A stretch of DNA of 6,029 nucleotides from Pseudomonadota bacterium (GTDB taxonomy: Bacteria > Pseudomonadota > Alphaproteobacteria > Sphingomonadales > Sphingomonadaceae). A model generated the notes under the pieces. That model did not search any database. It saw nothing but the letters and a program-made list of their open reading frames with translations, and was not told where the DNA came from. The DNA lies in contig JAKOWQ010000263.1 of NCBI GenBank assembly GCA_029781465.1, forward strand, positions 1-6,029, in the 5' to 3' direction. The translations under genes were made by a program, and so were the position numbers. Of this stretch, positions 5,632 to 6,029 are shown piece after piece. Positions within the stretch are counted from its first letter, which is position 1, and the number at the start of each line of letters is the position of its first letter.

Positions 5632-5660
5632 CTGGCAATCGCCACCGAACCCCGCTAAGG
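5632..5660 (+). promoter_or_regulatory. Weak candidate rpsB promoter
   Basis: CTGGCA (5632-5637), a 17-base spacer and CTAAGG (5655-5660) are the best pair I find upstream of rpsB, but both hexamers are poor matches. The following bases are very GC-rich, as in stringently controlled promoters. It would give a leader of about 118 bases that contains the structures at 5668-5758. Between 5566 and 5631 I see nothing recognisable. Confidence 0.22.
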
Positions 5661-5667
5661 GCGCGCG

Positions 5668-5690
5668 GCCCGCGGGACGTTCCCCCGGGC
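5668..5690 (+). other. GC-rich hairpin upstream of rpsB
   Basis: GCCCGCGGG (5668-5676) pairs with CCCCCGGGC (5682-5690) around the loop ACGTT, as a 9-bp stem with one C-C mismatch. AAATCC follows it, not a T-run, so it is not a standard intrinsic terminator. It may be part of the rpsB leader or simple GC-rich pairing. Confidence 0.4.
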
Positions 5691-5699
5691 AAATCCACA

Positions 5700-5758
5700 T
5701 GGGAAGCACCACATACCGGTGCCGCAGCGGGCCTTTTCCGCACGGTTCCAGCTTCCCA
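5700..5758 (+). promoter_or_regulatory. Structured rpsB leader, candidate S2 autoregulatory RNA
   Basis: TGGGAAGC (5700-5707) pairs perfectly with GCTTCCCA (5751-5758). Inside it, ACCG-G-TGC-C-G (5715-5724) pairs with CGCACGGT (5739-5746), leaving two single bulged bases, and closes a 14-base loop. The element ends 26 bases before the rpsB start and just upstream of its Shine-Dalgarno. S2-mediated control of rpsB-tsf through the leader is known in E. coli. That this structure is the counterpart is inference. Confidence 0.45.
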
Positions 5759-5771
5759 GAGGTGAAACCGG

Positions 5772-5777
5772 AAAGGA
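5772..5777 (+). promoter_or_regulatory. rpsB ribosome binding site
   Basis: AAAGGA lies 7 bases before ATG 5785 and fixes the start of rpsB. Confidence 0.75.
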
Positions 5778-5784
5778 AAGACCT

Positions 5785-6029
5785 ATGGCGGCTCCTGTCG
5801 TCACAATGCAGCAATTGATCGAGGCCGGCGCGCACTTCGGCCACCAGACCCACCGCTGGAACCCGCGGATGAAGCCGTATATCTTCGGCGCCCGCAACGG
5901 CATCCATATTCTCGACCTTTCGCAGACCGTGCCGCTGATGGCGCGCGCGCTCGAATTCGTCGATGCCACCGTCCGCGCGGGCGGCAAGGTGCTGTTCGTC
6001 GGCACCAAGCGCCAGGCGCAGGATCCGAT
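5785..6029 (+). CDS. rpsB: 30S ribosomal protein S2, N-terminal part
   Basis: This is the N-terminal 81 codons of ribosomal protein S2, cut by the right window edge; full bacterial S2 is about 230-260 residues. S2 binds late to the 30S subunit on the solvent side, together with S1. Recognisable S2 sequence starts at once: LIEAGAHFGHQTHRWNP (11-27), MKPYIFGARNGIHILDLSQT (29-48) and VLFVGTKRQAQD (69-80). The frame is open to the edge with no stop. rpsB is normally followed by tsf (elongation factor Ts), which would lie outside the window. It is preceded by a good Shine-Dalgarno and a folded leader, and is divergent from the regulator-hydrolase operon. Confidence 0.97.
   Translation, partial: MAAPVVTMQQLIEAGAHFGHQTHRWNPRMKPYIFGARNGIHILDLSQTVPLMARALEFVDATVRAGGKVLFVGTKRQAQDP

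Overview
The window is about 6 kb of GC-rich, densely coding bacterial DNA. It most likely comes from an alphaproteobacterium of the order Sphingomonadales (Sphingomonas, Novosphingobium or Erythrobacter type). This rests on the protein sequences as I recognise them, the psd-pssA gene pair, and an SOS box of the alphaproteobacterial form GTTC-N7-GTTC. No species can be named from the sequence alone.

Layout from left to right. (1) Minus strand: the N-terminal 142 codons of an RlmB-type 23S rRNA ribose methyltransferase, cut by the window edge, preceded by a tRNA-Tyr(GUA) gene. (2) Plus strand: a tight three-gene lipid operon. It holds a long-form beta-ketoacyl-ACP synthase III resembling Pseudomonas PA3286, then psd (phosphatidylserine decarboxylase), then pssA (phosphatidylserine synthase). 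The gaps are 3 bases and a 4-base overlap. Together these genes join fatty-acid chain initiation to phosphatidylethanolamine synthesis. (3) Minus strand: an 85-codon single-pass membrane protein of unknown function, whose 3' end overlaps the 3' end of pssA. Its upstream region carries two tandem GTTC-N7-GTTC boxes next to a perfect TTGACA, so it looks like a LexA-controlled (SOS) gene. This is the most interesting object in the window. (4) Minus strand: a two-gene operon of a TetR-family regulator and a cytoplasmic beta-lactamase-fold serine hydrolase. A 16-bp perfect inverted repeat lies over the -10 region of its promoter, which suggests autorepression. (5) Plus strand: the first 81 codons of rpsB (ribosomal protein S2). 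It is preceded by a leader with a well-paired long-range stem that may be an S2 autoregulatory element.

The housekeeping genes (rlmB, tRNA-Tyr, psd, pssA, rpsB) frame a minus-strand block at 3312-5565 that looks accessory: a repressor-hydrolase pair and a putative DNA-damage-inducible small membrane protein. I saw no insertion sequence, CRISPR array or phage gene.
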